This document shows, piece after piece, positions 9,073 to 17,724 of a stretch of 64,000 nt of DNA (position 1 is its first letter; every line of letters begins with the position of its first letter). The translations under genes were made by a program, and so were the position numbers. The notes below the pieces were generated by a model. The model worked only from the letters and a program-made list of their open reading frames with translations, was not told the DNA's origin and searched no databases. The stretch is from Erythrobacter sp. (GTDB taxonomy: Bacteria > Pseudomonadota > Alphaproteobacteria > Sphingomonadales > Sphingomonadaceae): the NCBI RefSeq assembly GCF_024305245.1, contig NZ_JAMWYX010000006.1:124001-188000 (forward strand), read 5' to 3'.

Positions 9073-11571
9073 TTGTCGGAAGTCGGACAGGGCGCGAAAC
9101 CACTCATTCTCATCACTGGTGCGGACGGCAATATCGGCCATTCGCTGGCGCGCGCACTGGAAGCGGACTACCGGATCGTGGGTCTCGACCGAAGTGACGA
9201 TCAGGAGGGCGGGCCGACCATCCTCAAGATCGATATCACCTCGCGCCAGTCGATAACGCGGGCGCTGGATTGGGTCGGGCGCGAACACGGGCACGATATT
9301 GCCGCGGTCATTCACCTCGTCGCTTTCTTCGACTTTTCGGGCGAGCCGAACCCGCTTTACGACCAGGTCAATCTCGAAGGCACGCGCAACCTTATTGCGG
9401 CGCTCGAAGGCTTCAGGGTCGAACGTTTCATCTATGCCAGCACGATGCTGGTGCACGCCCCGACCGATCCGGGCGGGACGATTGATGAAACCGCGCCGTT
9501 CGACCCGCAATGGGAATACCCGCAGTCGAAGAAGAAGGTCGAGGATCTGATCCGCAGCGAAGCGCAGATGCCCTATGCCATCCTGCGGCTGGCCGGGGTG
9601 TATGACGCGCAAAGTGCGGTTCCGACGCTGTCACATCAGATCGCCCGGATCTACGAGCGCAATTTCCAGTCGCGTTTCTACGCCGGACCGCTCGATGCCG
9701 GGCAATCGATGCTGCACCGGGAAGACATGATCGACGCGGTCAGGCGCACCGTGCAGCGCCGGGCGACACTGCCTCCCGATGCGCAAATCCTGATCGGCGA
9801 ACCCGAGGCGGTCGGTTACGGGACGCTGCAGGACACCATCGGCGAGCTGATCCACGGCACCGATGACTGGGCGACACTCCGTTTGCCCGCCCCGGTCGCG
9901 CAATTGGGTGCAGCCGCGCAGAACGCTGCCGAGCCGCTGATCCCCGATGCCATCGATCACGGCGAAAAGCCGTTCATCAAGCCGTTCATGATTGCGATGG
10001 CGGATGATCACTACGCGCTCGACATCGGACGCGCCGAACGCTGGCTGGGCTGGCGTCCGCAGCACCGGCTGGCGGATGAACTTCCGGCGATGGTCGCCAA
10101 TCTACAGCGCGATCCGGCGGCATGGTACGATCGGAACGGCATCACGCCGCCGGACTGGCTGCGCGAGAAGGCGCACGGCGGCGCGACCGCGACCGAGCAA
10201 CTGCGCCGGGAAGTCGAAGCCCGCCGCATCGAACAGCACCGGGCGACGCGCTGGACGCATTTCGTCAATATCGGGCTTGCCTGCTGGCTGATCACCCAGC
10301 CGCCGATGATCGGCATCGAAAACGGGTTCTATGCCGCGCTCGAAGTGCTTGCAGGCTTGGCGCTGCTGGTGACGGCCACCGCCTCGCTCAGCTGGCAGAT
10401 CGGGATTGCGCGCTGGGCTTCGGCCGGGCTGGGCCTGATCATCATGGCACTGCCGGTTTTGTTCGTGACCCCGAACGCGGCCGCCTATCTGTCGGATACG
10501 CTGGTCGGCGGGATCGTGTTCGGCATGGCGGTGTGCGCGCCCCCGGAGATCGGACCGAGCGTGCTGGCCCGCCGGCGCTCGCCGGAAATCCCGCCGGGGT
10601 GGAGCTTCAACCCGTCATCCTGGACGCAGCGCCTGCCGGTGATTGCGCTCGCGATCGTCGGCCTGCTGTTCTCGCGCTATCTCGCAGCCTATCAGATGGA
10701 ACACATCGACAGCGTGTGGGAACCGTTCTTCGACGGCAGCAGGGCCGATCCGCAGAACGGGACCGAGGAAATCATCACCTCCAGCGTTTCCGAAGCCTGG
10801 CCCGTTCCCGATGCCGCTGTGGGCGCATTCGTCTATATGGTCGAGATCCTCACCGGGATCGTCGGCAGCCGCGCGCGCTGGCGCACCATGCCGTGGCTGG
10901 TGCTGGCGTTCGGACTGCTGATCGTGCCGCTGGGCATAGTCTCGGTCGGGTTCATCATCATTCAACCAATCGTGATCGGGACATGGAGCACGCTGGCGCT
11001 GATCGGCGCGACCGCAATGCTGGTGCAAATTCCCTATTCGATCGACGAACTGGCGGCGAGCATGAGCTTTCTTCGCCGCCGGGTGAAGGCCGGGCGCAGC
11101 TTCCTGCGCGTGCTGCTGTTCGGCGATACAGACGATGTCAGCCCGCCAGAGGGGCGGAGGCTGACCAAGGTGGAGCACGAATTCGATCGCGGCCCGGGGA
11201 TCGTCCTCAAAGAGATGTGGACCGGCGCGGTGAACCTGCCGTGGACCCTCTGGCTGGCGGGGATTATCGCGCTCTCGTTCCTGTTCACCCGGCTGACACT
11301 GGGGGCGGACGGCGGGATGGCCGATGCCGATCACCTGCTCGGTGCGCTGGTGCTGACGGTGCTGGCGGTCGCGGCGGCCGAAGTATGCCGCGCTGTGCGG
11401 TTTCTGCTCGTGCCGCTCGGGCTGGCATTGGCGGGCGCGCCGTTGCTGTTCGGCGGTGACGGGCTGCACATCGCGGTGAGCATCGTGGGCGGATTGGCAA
11501 TCGCCGTGCTGGCATTCCCGCGCGGAAAGATTACCGAAAGCTATGGCTCGCTTGATCGCATCATTCGCTAG
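9073..11571 (+). CDS. NAD-dependent epimerase/SDR domain fused to a multi-span membrane domain
   Basis: This is an 832-aa two-part protein. Residues ~10-300 are an extended SDR: Rossmann glycine motif TGADGNIGHS, then YASTMLVHAP and the catalytic Y-x3-K in WEYPQSKKK. From ~residue 395 to the end there are about 10 hydrophobic segments with two soluble interruptions, so the C-terminal half is an integral membrane domain. The start is a TTG preceded by AGGGAG at 9061; no ATG fits better. SDRs fused to membrane domains are suspected to act on lipid-linked or envelope substrates, but I cannot name the reaction. It is followed after 13 bases by the ExoD gene, so cotranscription is likely. Confidence 0.8.
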   Translation: MSEVGQGAKPLILITGADGNIGHSLARALEADYRIVGLDRSDDQEGGPTILKIDITSRQSITRALDWVGREHGHDIAAVIHLVAFFDFSGEPNPLYDQVNLEGTRNLIAALEGFRVERFIYASTMLVHAPTDPGGTIDETAPFDPQWEYPQSKKKVEDLIRSEAQMPYAILRLAGVYDAQSAVPTLSHQIARIYERNFQSRFYAGPLDAGQSMLHREDMIDAVRRTVQRRATLPPDAQILIGEPEAVGYGTLQDTIGELIHGTDDWATLRLPAPVAQLGAAAQNAAEPLIPDAIDHGEKPFIKPFMIAMADDHYALDIGRAERWLGWRPQHRLADELPAMVANLQRDPAAWYDRNGITPPDWLREKAHGGATATEQLRREVEARRIEQHRATRWTHFVNIGLACWLITQPPMIGIENGFYAALEVLAGLALLVTATASLSWQIGIARWASAGLGLIIMALPVLFVTPNAAAYLSDTLVGGIVFGMAVCAPPEIGPSVLARRRSPEIPPGWSFNPSSWTQRLPVIALAIVGLLFSRYLAAYQMEHIDSVWEPFFDGSRADPQNGTEEIITSSVSEAWPVPDAAVGAFVYMVEILTGIVGSRARWRTMPWLVLAFGLLIVPLGIVSVGFIIIQPIVIGTWSTLALIGATAMLVQIPYSIDELAASMSFLRRRVKAGRSFLRVLLFGDTDDVSPPEGRRLTKVEHEFDRGPGIVLKEMWTGAVNLPWTLWLAGIIALSFLFTRLTLGADGGMADADHLLGALVLTVLAVAAAEVCRAVRFLLVPLGLALAGAPLLFGGDGLHIAVSIVGGLAIAVLAFPRGKITESYGSLDRIIR

Positions 11572-11584
11572 TGAGGCATGACGC

Positions 11585-12193
11585 ATGGAAAACACCGAGC
11601 CTCGAGCCGATGCTGAACCCGTCCATTCGGTCTGCGACATTCTTGACCTGCTACGCAGCACCGCCGACCGCCACGATAGGGTGACCATCGGAAATGTGCT
11701 GGATGCAATAGGCGATCGTTCCTATGGCCCCGCACTGCTGATCCCGGCGCTGCTCGAAAGCACGCCGCTGGGCGGTATTCCGGGCGTTCCTACGTTTCTC
11801 GCGCTGTTTATCGCGCTCACAGCCGTCCAGTTGCTATTGGACAAGGACCACCTCTGGATGCCTGGCTTCATCCAGAAGCGTTCGGTTTCCGCGGGCAAGC
11901 TGCACACGATCGCCGACAAACTCAATCCCGTTGCAGCCCGTCTCGACCGCTGGTTTCACGGTCGCATGCCGCAGCTCGTCGCGCAGCCATGGCCACGTGT
12001 TGCGGCAGGGATTGTGCTCGCGCTGAGCCTGACAGTGCCGCCGCTCGAGTTTGTTCCCTTCGCCAGCTCAGCACCGATGCTGCCCATCGCGGCTTTCGGG
12101 ATGGCGCTGCTGGTGCGTGACGGACTTCTGATGGCGGTAGCTATGGGGATAAGCATTGCAGCCGTGGCAATCGGCGTGGGACTGGCGCGCTAG
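11585..12193 (+). CDS. exoD: ExoD-like exopolysaccharide synthesis membrane protein
   Basis: This 202-aa protein matches the ExoD family: the start region DILDLLRSTADRH..VTIGNVLDAIGDRSYGP followed by TPLGGIPGVPTFLA and the closing hydrophobic pair around PPLEFVPFASSAPM. It has about 4 membrane segments. ExoD was first found in Sinorhizobium as a gene affecting succinoglycan production and nodule invasion; its biochemical role is still unclear. It lies directly after the SDR-membrane fusion gene, so the two may contribute to the same envelope process. Confidence 0.85.
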   Translation: MENTEPRADAEPVHSVCDILDLLRSTADRHDRVTIGNVLDAIGDRSYGPALLIPALLESTPLGGIPGVPTFLALFIALTAVQLLLDKDHLWMPGFIQKRSVSAGKLHTIADKLNPVAARLDRWFHGRMPQLVAQPWPRVAAGIVLALSLTVPPLEFVPFASSAPMLPIAAFGMALLVRDGLLMAVAMGISIAAVAIGVGLAR

Positions 12194-12312
12194 GACGCGG
12201 TTCTGCCGAATCTGTGCGATCCTGTCGCATGGCACAGACCGCCCTGCCGACTCTCCCCGTCGCTCCATCGCAAGCAGCGGAACACCGCCAACAGCTTGCC
12301 GGTTGACCGGTC

Positions 12313-13179
12313 ATGCAAGACGACACGATTGATACTGAGGCAGCCGCCCACAAGGACGCGGGCAAGATGACGGATACAGGCGCGGATCAGGCGTGTTCGC
12401 CGCCGTGGGACCTCCTAGTTACCGATGGGCCGGTGCTGGTGACGGCGATCCACGCAGGCCACACCATCCGGCCTTCGCTGCAGCCGTACCTCGCGCTGGA
12501 TGAAGCGGGGCGGCTGCGCGAGGAAGACCCGCTCACCGACTATTTTCTGCCCGCCGGCGACACCGTATTGCGGGCCAACCGTTCACGCTTCGAATGCGAT
12601 CTCAACCGCCCGGTCGAACGCTGCATTACCAGCGATCCGGCTGAAACCTGGGGCGTGAGGGTCTGGAACGACAATTTGCCGCGCGCCGAAATCGAGGCCA
12701 GCCGCGCGCTGCACCGCCACTTCTACACGCTGATGGCAGAGCGGGTGAAGGCGATGATCGCGGCGCATGGTGAAGTGCTGGTGCTGGACCTGCACAGCTA
12801 TAATCACCGGCGCGGCAGCCCAAACGCCCGCCTTGCTCCGCAATCGGGCAATCCCGATATCGATCTCGGCGCGACCACGCTCGACCATGAAGCGCATGGC
12901 GGGCTGCTCGCCGCCTTCGCCGAAGGTCTGGCATCCCGTCCGGTCAGGGATGCGATGCCGGACGTTCGGGTGAATGTCCGTTGGAAGGACGGGGGCAATT
13001 TCCCCGAATGGCTGCACGCCACCTTTGGCGCGAAAGCCTGTGTGATCACGCTGGAATACAAGAAAATCTTCATGGACGAATGGTCGGGCAAGGCCGATAT
13101 TCTGGCGCTGCAGGATCTGCGCGAAGGCTTCCACGCCGGGCTTGCCCGGGCGCGCGACTGGCTGGCGGCCCGCACATGA
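12313..13179 (+). CDS. N-formylglutamate amidohydrolase-like protein
   Basis: This 288-aa protein belongs to the N-formylglutamate amidohydrolase family (PF05013): PVLVTAIHAGHTIRP near residue 40, the metal-site segment LVLDLHSYNHRRGSPNA and NPDIDLGATTLDHEAHGG. A classical member (HutG) ends histidine degradation, but no hut genes are near. Instead the gene overlaps the QEGLA-family gene by 4 bases (ATGA) and that one overlaps an ATP-grasp gene. The work of this copy is therefore probably in that three-gene pathway. An alternative start is the ATG at 12367. Confidence 0.85.
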   Translation: MQDDTIDTEAAAHKDAGKMTDTGADQACSPPWDLLVTDGPVLVTAIHAGHTIRPSLQPYLALDEAGRLREEDPLTDYFLPAGDTVLRANRSRFECDLNRPVERCITSDPAETWGVRVWNDNLPRAEIEASRALHRHFYTLMAERVKAMIAAHGEVLVLDLHSYNHRRGSPNARLAPQSGNPDIDLGATTLDHEAHGGLLAAFAEGLASRPVRDAMPDVRVNVRWKDGGNFPEWLHATFGAKACVITLEYKKIFMDEWSGKADILALQDLREGFHAGLARARDWLAART

Positions 13180-14378
13180 ATATGCCAGCCCGAAACAGCC
13201 CGGCCACAGGAATGTGCGATGCCGCAGTGGCGGTCGATCTCGCGCTTGCCCAGATGGATGCGCGGGTCGACTGGCTGTCGCGTCTGACCCCCATCAATGT
13301 TCCCGAAATCTGGGACGGCTTCGTCCGCTCGAATTACCGTGAAATGCCCGACAGCCGCTTCGCCGAAGGGCTCCAGCGTGACGCGCCCGCCTTGCGCGAA
13401 GCTCTGTTCGCTCTGCCGGTCGAAGATATCGAGAACCGCCTCGTTCAGGCATTGCTGCTGGAAAAGCAGCGCGAAATCGATCGCCAGATCGAACTGGTAT
13501 CGATGCGCGGGCGATCGGGCTTCATTCTGGCGAGCATGGACCTGTTCGGCCATGCCAGCGAGCGCCTGCTGGCCACAGCAGAAGAAGTGTTGGCGCAAGT
13601 CCCGGTGTTCCCCGATGACGAATGCGACGCTGGCGCTGCCGAGATGGCGGCGGCAGCGAGCGCCGAGGTTGCCCGCACCCGCGCGCAGCATCCCGAATTC
13701 GCCTGCGAAGTGATCCTCGATCCGCATCCCGGCGTGTCCTTGTATGTGTCGGCAGGCAACCTTCACATCGCCTCTGATTACGCCACTCCGCGATCGCGGA
13801 TCGATCCGCTGATCCAGCACGAAATCGGCACTCACGCGATCAGCCGCCACAACGGACGGCGCCAGCCGCTGAAGGTGCTGGCGGGCGGGCTCGCCGATTA
13901 TGACGAGCTGCAGGAAGGCGTGGCGGTGCTGGCCGAATATCTCGCGGGCTATTTCCCGGCAGAGCGCCTGCGCACACTGGCCGCGCGGGTGATCGCCGCC
14001 GACATGGCGGTGCGCGAGGCGATGGGGCCGGAAATCTTCGCCTGCCTCGTCGAACAATACGCTATCCCGCATGACACTGCCTTCGATACGGCGCTGCGGG
14101 CGAAGCGCGGCGGCGGGCTGACCAAGGATGCGCTGTATCTCAAAGGGCTGGCCGAATTGCTCGCCTACCTTGCGCGCGGCGGCGATCTGGAGGTGCTGAT
14201 GCTGGGCAAGTTCGCATTGAAGCACCTGCATACGATCGAACAATTGCTGGATCAGGGCGTGCTGGTGCCGCCCGAAATCCTGCCGTCCTTCATCACCGAT
14301 GACGCTGCAAGGCAGCGCCTTGCCGAGGCGCGGCGCACCCCGCTTCACGCCTTGTTTCATGAAAGCCCCGCCGCATGA
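13176..14378 (+). CDS. QEGLA-motif (DUF1704) metallopeptidase-like protein
   Basis: The 400-aa product belongs to the DUF1704 / 'flavohemoglobin expression-modulating QEGLA motif' family. The zinc-peptidase-like HEIGTH motif is at residues 215-220, and the eponymous QEGVA (variant of QEGLA) at 246-250 follows at the usual spacing. Eukaryotic relatives (MATCAP/TMCP-type) are tubulin carboxypeptidases that also use HExxxH, so a carboxypeptidase or amide-cleaving role is plausible; no bacterial substrate is established. The start at 13176 overlaps the previous stop; the frame runs further upstream but without family resemblance. It also overlaps the next gene by 4 bases, so translation of the three is coupled. 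Confidence 0.85.
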   Translation: MNMPARNSPATGMCDAAVAVDLALAQMDARVDWLSRLTPINVPEIWDGFVRSNYREMPDSRFAEGLQRDAPALREALFALPVEDIENRLVQALLLEKQREIDRQIELVSMRGRSGFILASMDLFGHASERLLATAEEVLAQVPVFPDDECDAGAAEMAAAASAEVARTRAQHPEFACEVILDPHPGVSLYVSAGNLHIASDYATPRSRIDPLIQHEIGTHAISRHNGRRQPLKVLAGGLADYDELQEGVAVLAEYLAGYFPAERLRTLAARVIAADMAVREAMGPEIFACLVEQYAIPHDTAFDTALRAKRGGGLTKDALYLKGLAELLAYLARGGDLEVLMLGKFALKHLHTIEQLLDQGVLVPPEILPSFITDDAARQRLAEARRTPLHALFHESPAA

Positions 14379-15448
14379 CCGAACCTCGCCCCGAAACCCG
14401 AATCGCCATCGCCTTCGTCGTAAACGACGTCTCCACCGAAAAGGACGACTACTCCACCATCCGCCTTGCCCGCAGAGCGGTGGCGCGCGGCCACACGGTC
14501 GCGCTGATCGGGCTGGGCGATTTCATCTATGATTGGCAGGACGGCATCTGCGCAATGGCGACGGTCAGCAAGATCGCCGAGTTCGACGATGACACCACCT
14601 ATCTTGCGCACCTGCAGGACCCGGAGAAAGGGACCGAGCGGATCAAGCTGGCCGATTACGACATCCTGATGCTGCGCGGCGACCCGGCCGAGGAGCTGAG
14701 CACGCGCAGCTGGGCGCCATCCTCCAGTCTGCTGTTTGCACAACTCGCCTCGCTCGGCGACACGATCGTGCTCAACGATCCGTCGCACCTCACCGACGCG
14801 GTCAACAAGACCTATTTCCAGTTCTTCCCCGAAGCCGTGCGCCCCTCCACCACGATCACCCGCGAAAATGCGGAGGTTCACCGCTTCCTCGAAGCCCATG
14901 GCGGCAAGGGCGTGATCAAGCCGCTGCAAGGATCGGGCGGGCAGGGCGTGTTCATCATCGACGACAACAACCGCCAGAACCTCAACCAGATCATCGAGGC
15001 GGTGACGCGTGATGGCTATGCGATCGTGCAGGAATATCTGCCCGCTGCGGCCAAGGGCGATCTCAGGATGATCACGCTCAACGGGCGGCCGCTCAAGGTC
15101 GATGGCACCTATGCCTGCATCCACCGCTTCAGCCAGACCGACGACCACCGTTCGAACATCTCGGCAGGCGGAGGGATGGAGATGGCCGTCCCTGATGAAG
15201 CCGCGCTGAGAATCGCCGAGATCGTCGGCCCCAAGCTGATCGATGATGGCATGTATTTCGCCGGGCTCGACATCGCCGGGGACAAGATGATGGAGGTTAA
15301 TGTCGACACGCCCGGAGCGCTTAACTTCATCGACGACCTGAGCGGTATCGACTTTTCGGGCGTCGTGATCAGCGATCTCGAACGCAAGGTCAGGCTGCGG
15401 CGGCAGTATGGCGGCACGCTGACCAACCGGCAGCTGGCAGTGATCTGA
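14375..15448 (+). CDS. Glutathione-synthetase-like ATP-grasp ligase
   Basis: This 357-aa protein has the ATP-grasp fold with GshB-like features: N-terminal IAIAFVVNDVSTEKDDYST, the nucleotide-binding KPLQGSGGQGVF glycine loop, the hinge AIVQEYLP and the metal-binding MMEVNVDTPGALNF. GshB joins gamma-glutamylcysteine and glycine, but this protein departs from classical GshB at the N-terminus and is translationally coupled to an N-formylglutamate amidohydrolase-like and a QEGLA metallopeptidase-like gene. It is more likely a specialised amide ligase than the housekeeping glutathione synthetase. Confidence 0.83.
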   Translation: MTEPRPETRIAIAFVVNDVSTEKDDYSTIRLARRAVARGHTVALIGLGDFIYDWQDGICAMATVSKIAEFDDDTTYLAHLQDPEKGTERIKLADYDILMLRGDPAEELSTRSWAPSSSLLFAQLASLGDTIVLNDPSHLTDAVNKTYFQFFPEAVRPSTTITRENAEVHRFLEAHGGKGVIKPLQGSGGQGVFIIDDNNRQNLNQIIEAVTRDGYAIVQEYLPAAAKGDLRMITLNGRPLKVDGTYACIHRFSQTDDHRSNISAGGGMEMAVPDEAALRIAEIVGPKLIDDGMYFAGLDIAGDKMMEVNVDTPGALNFIDDLSGIDFSGVVISDLERKVRLRRQYGGTLTNRQLAVI

Positions 15449-15504
15449 CGCGCGGGCGAGGGGGCAACGCTAACGGGCGCGGTTCGCGCCGAGAGGAGAT
15501 GCAC

Positions 15505-16719
15505 ATGATCGCCAAACATACGATTTCCGCCGCTGCAATTGGCGCGCTGGCATTGGCTGGCGCGGCCTTGCCCGCATTTGCGCAGCCGAGCGACCAGGCC
15601 GAATCCGTCGCCACGCAAGATGCCGTTCTGTCGGTGCGCAAAGTCGCCGAAGGGCTCGATACGCCCTGGGGCATGGCCTTCCTGCCCGATGGACGGATGC
15701 TGGTAGCCGAAAAGCCTGGCGATCTCGTGATCGTGTCCGCTGACGGCAGTGTCTCCGCGCCGGTGACGGGAACGCCCGAGGTGTGGGCGAACGGGCAGGG
15801 CGGATTGATGGACGTGGCCCTGCATCCGCAGTTCGCCAGCAATAATCTGGTCTACCTGACCTTTGCCGAAGCGGGCGAAGGCGGCACCGCCGGAACCGCG
15901 CTGGGCCGCGGCCGGATGGTCGGCGACCGGATCGAAGGTTTCGAGGTGATCTGGCGCCAACAGCCCAAGGTCGAAGGCCCCAACCACTTTGGCAACCGCA
16001 TCGTCTTTGCGCCCGATGGCAAGCTGTACCTCGCGCTCGGCGAACGCTTCAAATTCGCGCCCGCGCAGGATTTGTCGAACACGCTCGGCACGGTCGTGCG
16101 GCTCAACGACGACGGATCGATCCCGCGCGACAATCCGTTCGTTGGCCGCAATGACGCGGACGAGGCGATCTGGTCCTACGGCCATCGCAATATCGAGGCT
16201 GCGGCGGCCGACCCCTATTCCGGCGCGATTTGGGTGGTCGAAATGGGGCCGCTCGGCGGGGACGAATTGAACCGGATCGAGCGCGGCGCAAATTACGGCT
16301 GGCCGGTGGTCAGCCGGGGGGTGAACTATGACGGCACGGACATCCCCGATCCCGAACAATATCCGCAGTTCAAGGACGCGGCGAAGTACTGGAACCCGGT
16401 GCGTTCGCCTTCGGGCATGGTCGTATACACCGGCGACATGTTCCCCGAATGGCGCGGCGACATCCTGTTCGGCGCGCTATCTGCAGGCGGGATCGAACGG
16501 GTGGACATGGAAGGCGGCGAGGTGGCGGGAACCGAGTTCATCCCTCTCAACACCCGCATCCGCGAGGTGGAGCAGGGGCCGGACGGCGCAATCTGGCTGC
16601 TCACTAACGCCAAGGAAGGCAGCGCGGGGGAAGTGTGGCGGATCGAACCGCTACCGGTGAAGCCTGACAGTGCAGACGGGGATCGCAGCGGCGCAGGCGC
16701 GATGCCGCGCGGACAGTAG
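15505..16719 (+). CDS. PQQ-dependent sugar (aldose) dehydrogenase, periplasmic
   Basis: This is a soluble-glucose-dehydrogenase/YliI-type six-bladed beta-propeller of about 404 aa with a signal peptide ending near AALPAFAQ. Motifs include GLDTPWGMAFLPDGRMLVAEK, GGLMDVALHPQFA and IWSYGHRNIEAAA, typical of the family, which oxidises aldoses using PQQ and passes electrons to the respiratory chain. I chose the ATG at 15505 because GAGAGGAG (15491-15498) stands 6 bases before it; the upstream ATG at 15499 touches the ribosome-binding site. No PQQ biosynthesis genes are in the window. It is probably transcribed alone: the ATP-grasp gene ends 56 bases earlier. Confidence 0.88.
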   Translation: MIAKHTISAAAIGALALAGAALPAFAQPSDQAESVATQDAVLSVRKVAEGLDTPWGMAFLPDGRMLVAEKPGDLVIVSADGSVSAPVTGTPEVWANGQGGLMDVALHPQFASNNLVYLTFAEAGEGGTAGTALGRGRMVGDRIEGFEVIWRQQPKVEGPNHFGNRIVFAPDGKLYLALGERFKFAPAQDLSNTLGTVVRLNDDGSIPRDNPFVGRNDADEAIWSYGHRNIEAAAADPYSGAIWVVEMGPLGGDELNRIERGANYGWPVVSRGVNYDGTDIPDPEQYPQFKDAAKYWNPVRSPSGMVVYTGDMFPEWRGDILFGALSAGGIERVDMEGGEVAGTEFIPLNTRIREVEQGPDGAIWLLTNAKEGSAGEVWRIEPLPVKPDSADGDRSGAGAMPRGQ

Positions 16720-16749
16720 CCCTTCGCTTAAGTGTGAGAATGGAAATAC

Positions 16750-17505
16750 TCAGTTTAGTGATTTGCCTTCAAGCAGCACTCCGTCCGCAGCGAAAGCAGG
16801 GGCGGCATCGGGACTAGACGCGCCGGGCTGGTGCCATACGAGCGCCGAGAGCGCGAGCCACGCGCTGAACATGATCAGGTAGGGCCAGCGACGTGGCCAT
16901 AGCCGGACCACGACCAGCGTCGCCGCCGCCGTGCCGGCAAGAGCGAACAGGGGCCAGATTGCCGCTTGTGTGCCGGAGCCGCTGATTGCTGTCTGGATCG
17001 CCGTGCTGGCCCATTGCGCCGGCAACAGCGCCAGCAGCCAATCGGGTAGCGCCTCGGGCATGGCTGCAGCTGTAAACAGGATAGCGGTTTCGCCGGCAAC
17101 GACGGACACGGCGATCAACCAGCCCTTGTCGGACGCGCTTTTGGCAAACAACGCGCCCCTTACGGCAAAGCTGATGCTGGCGATGACAACGGCAAATCCG
17201 GTCGAAAGCGGATGCGGCAGGGGCGGCAAGCCCAGTGCTCGCGCCAATATCAACAGGCCAAATCCGGCCAGCAGCGCCAGCGCCACGCCGATCCACATGC
17301 GCCCGGCTGCGGCGGCTGCGATCATCGCAACACCCATCAGGCCTACCGCCAAGACCGGGCCAACAACCGCGACGAGTGGAGCGGGAGCGGCAGCATCCGC
17401 CAACTGCAGCATGGCCAGAGCAGGTGCCACGAACCCGGCCAGTGCCGCGCAACTCCAGGCCAGAACAGGCCAGACTGGGGTTTGGGAACGGGAGAAGGAC
17501 CACAT
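16750..17505 (-). CDS. Hypothetical polytopic membrane protein
   Basis: This is a 251-aa alanine-rich protein with about 7-8 hydrophobic segments. It begins MWSFSRSQTPVWP and ends in a short charged tail. I do not recognise a family. The frame stays open upstream to 17577 but that part is polar and unlike a membrane N-terminus, so I start at 17505. It is convergent with the PQQ dehydrogenase gene and is the last typical chromosomal gene before the recombinase. Confidence 0.6.
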   Translation of the reverse strand: MWSFSRSQTPVWPVLAWSCAALAGFVAPALAMLQLADAAAPAPLVAVVGPVLAVGLMGVAMIAAAAAGRMWIGVALALLAGFGLLILARALGLPPLPHPLSTGFAVVIASISFAVRGALFAKSASDKGWLIAVSVVAGETAILFTAAAMPEALPDWLLALLPAQWASTAIQTAISGSGTQAAIWPLFALAGTAAATLVVVRLWPRRWPYLIMFSAWLALSALVWHQPGASSPDAAPAFAADGVLLEGKSLN

Positions 17506-17593
17506 AAGGTCGCCACTGCTTGAAGCGCTGAGCGTTGTCGAGCCGCAAACCCTTCGGTTCCGGGCAAGGCATTGCAATTGTCGGAAGCAAAGA

Positions 17594-17620
17594 TGGCTGG
17601 GGTGGCAGGATCCCCAGCCA
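17594..17620. repeat. Perfect 9-bp inverted repeat (hairpin) before the integrase
   Basis: The arms TGGCTGGGG and CCCCAGCCA are separated by 9 bases. There is no T-run, so this is not a standard intrinsic terminator. It lies between the divergent membrane-protein and integrase genes and may be a recombinase arm site, a regulatory hairpin or chance. Confidence 0.4.
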
Positions 17621-17685
17621 GGAATGATCCAAGCATCTGAAATAACGAGCTTCTTGCAATCTCATCCGCCCAAAGCACCACAATA

Positions 17686-17711
17686 GGGTGCCACGGCAGG
17701 GTGCCACGGCA
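17686..17711. repeat. 13-bp tandem duplication at the integrase start
   Basis: The unit GGGTGCCACGGCA occurs twice head-to-tail immediately upstream of the integrase ribosome-binding site AGGAGA. Short direct repeats next to an integrase can be arm-type binding sites or an att-core duplication; a replication slip is the simple alternative. Confidence 0.6.
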
Positions 17712-17724
17712 GGAGACCAGCCCC

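Noticed and set aside
6928..9612. A single 894-aa open frame covering the alkyl sulfatase and its upstream region
   Set aside because: The sulfatase begins at 8886 with a strong ribosome-binding site and signal peptide; the upstream 242 codons are a shadow of the opposite-strand SDR gene and of the intergenic gap.
12804..14360. A 518-aa minus-strand open frame opposite the QEGLA gene
   Set aside because: It has antisense composition and no domain, whereas the plus strand has clear family motifs and gene overlaps.
17580..17720. A tRNA or tmRNA attachment site next to the integrase
   Set aside because: No TΨC-like motif or cloverleaf was found; only a 9-bp hairpin and a 13-bp tandem repeat are visible.
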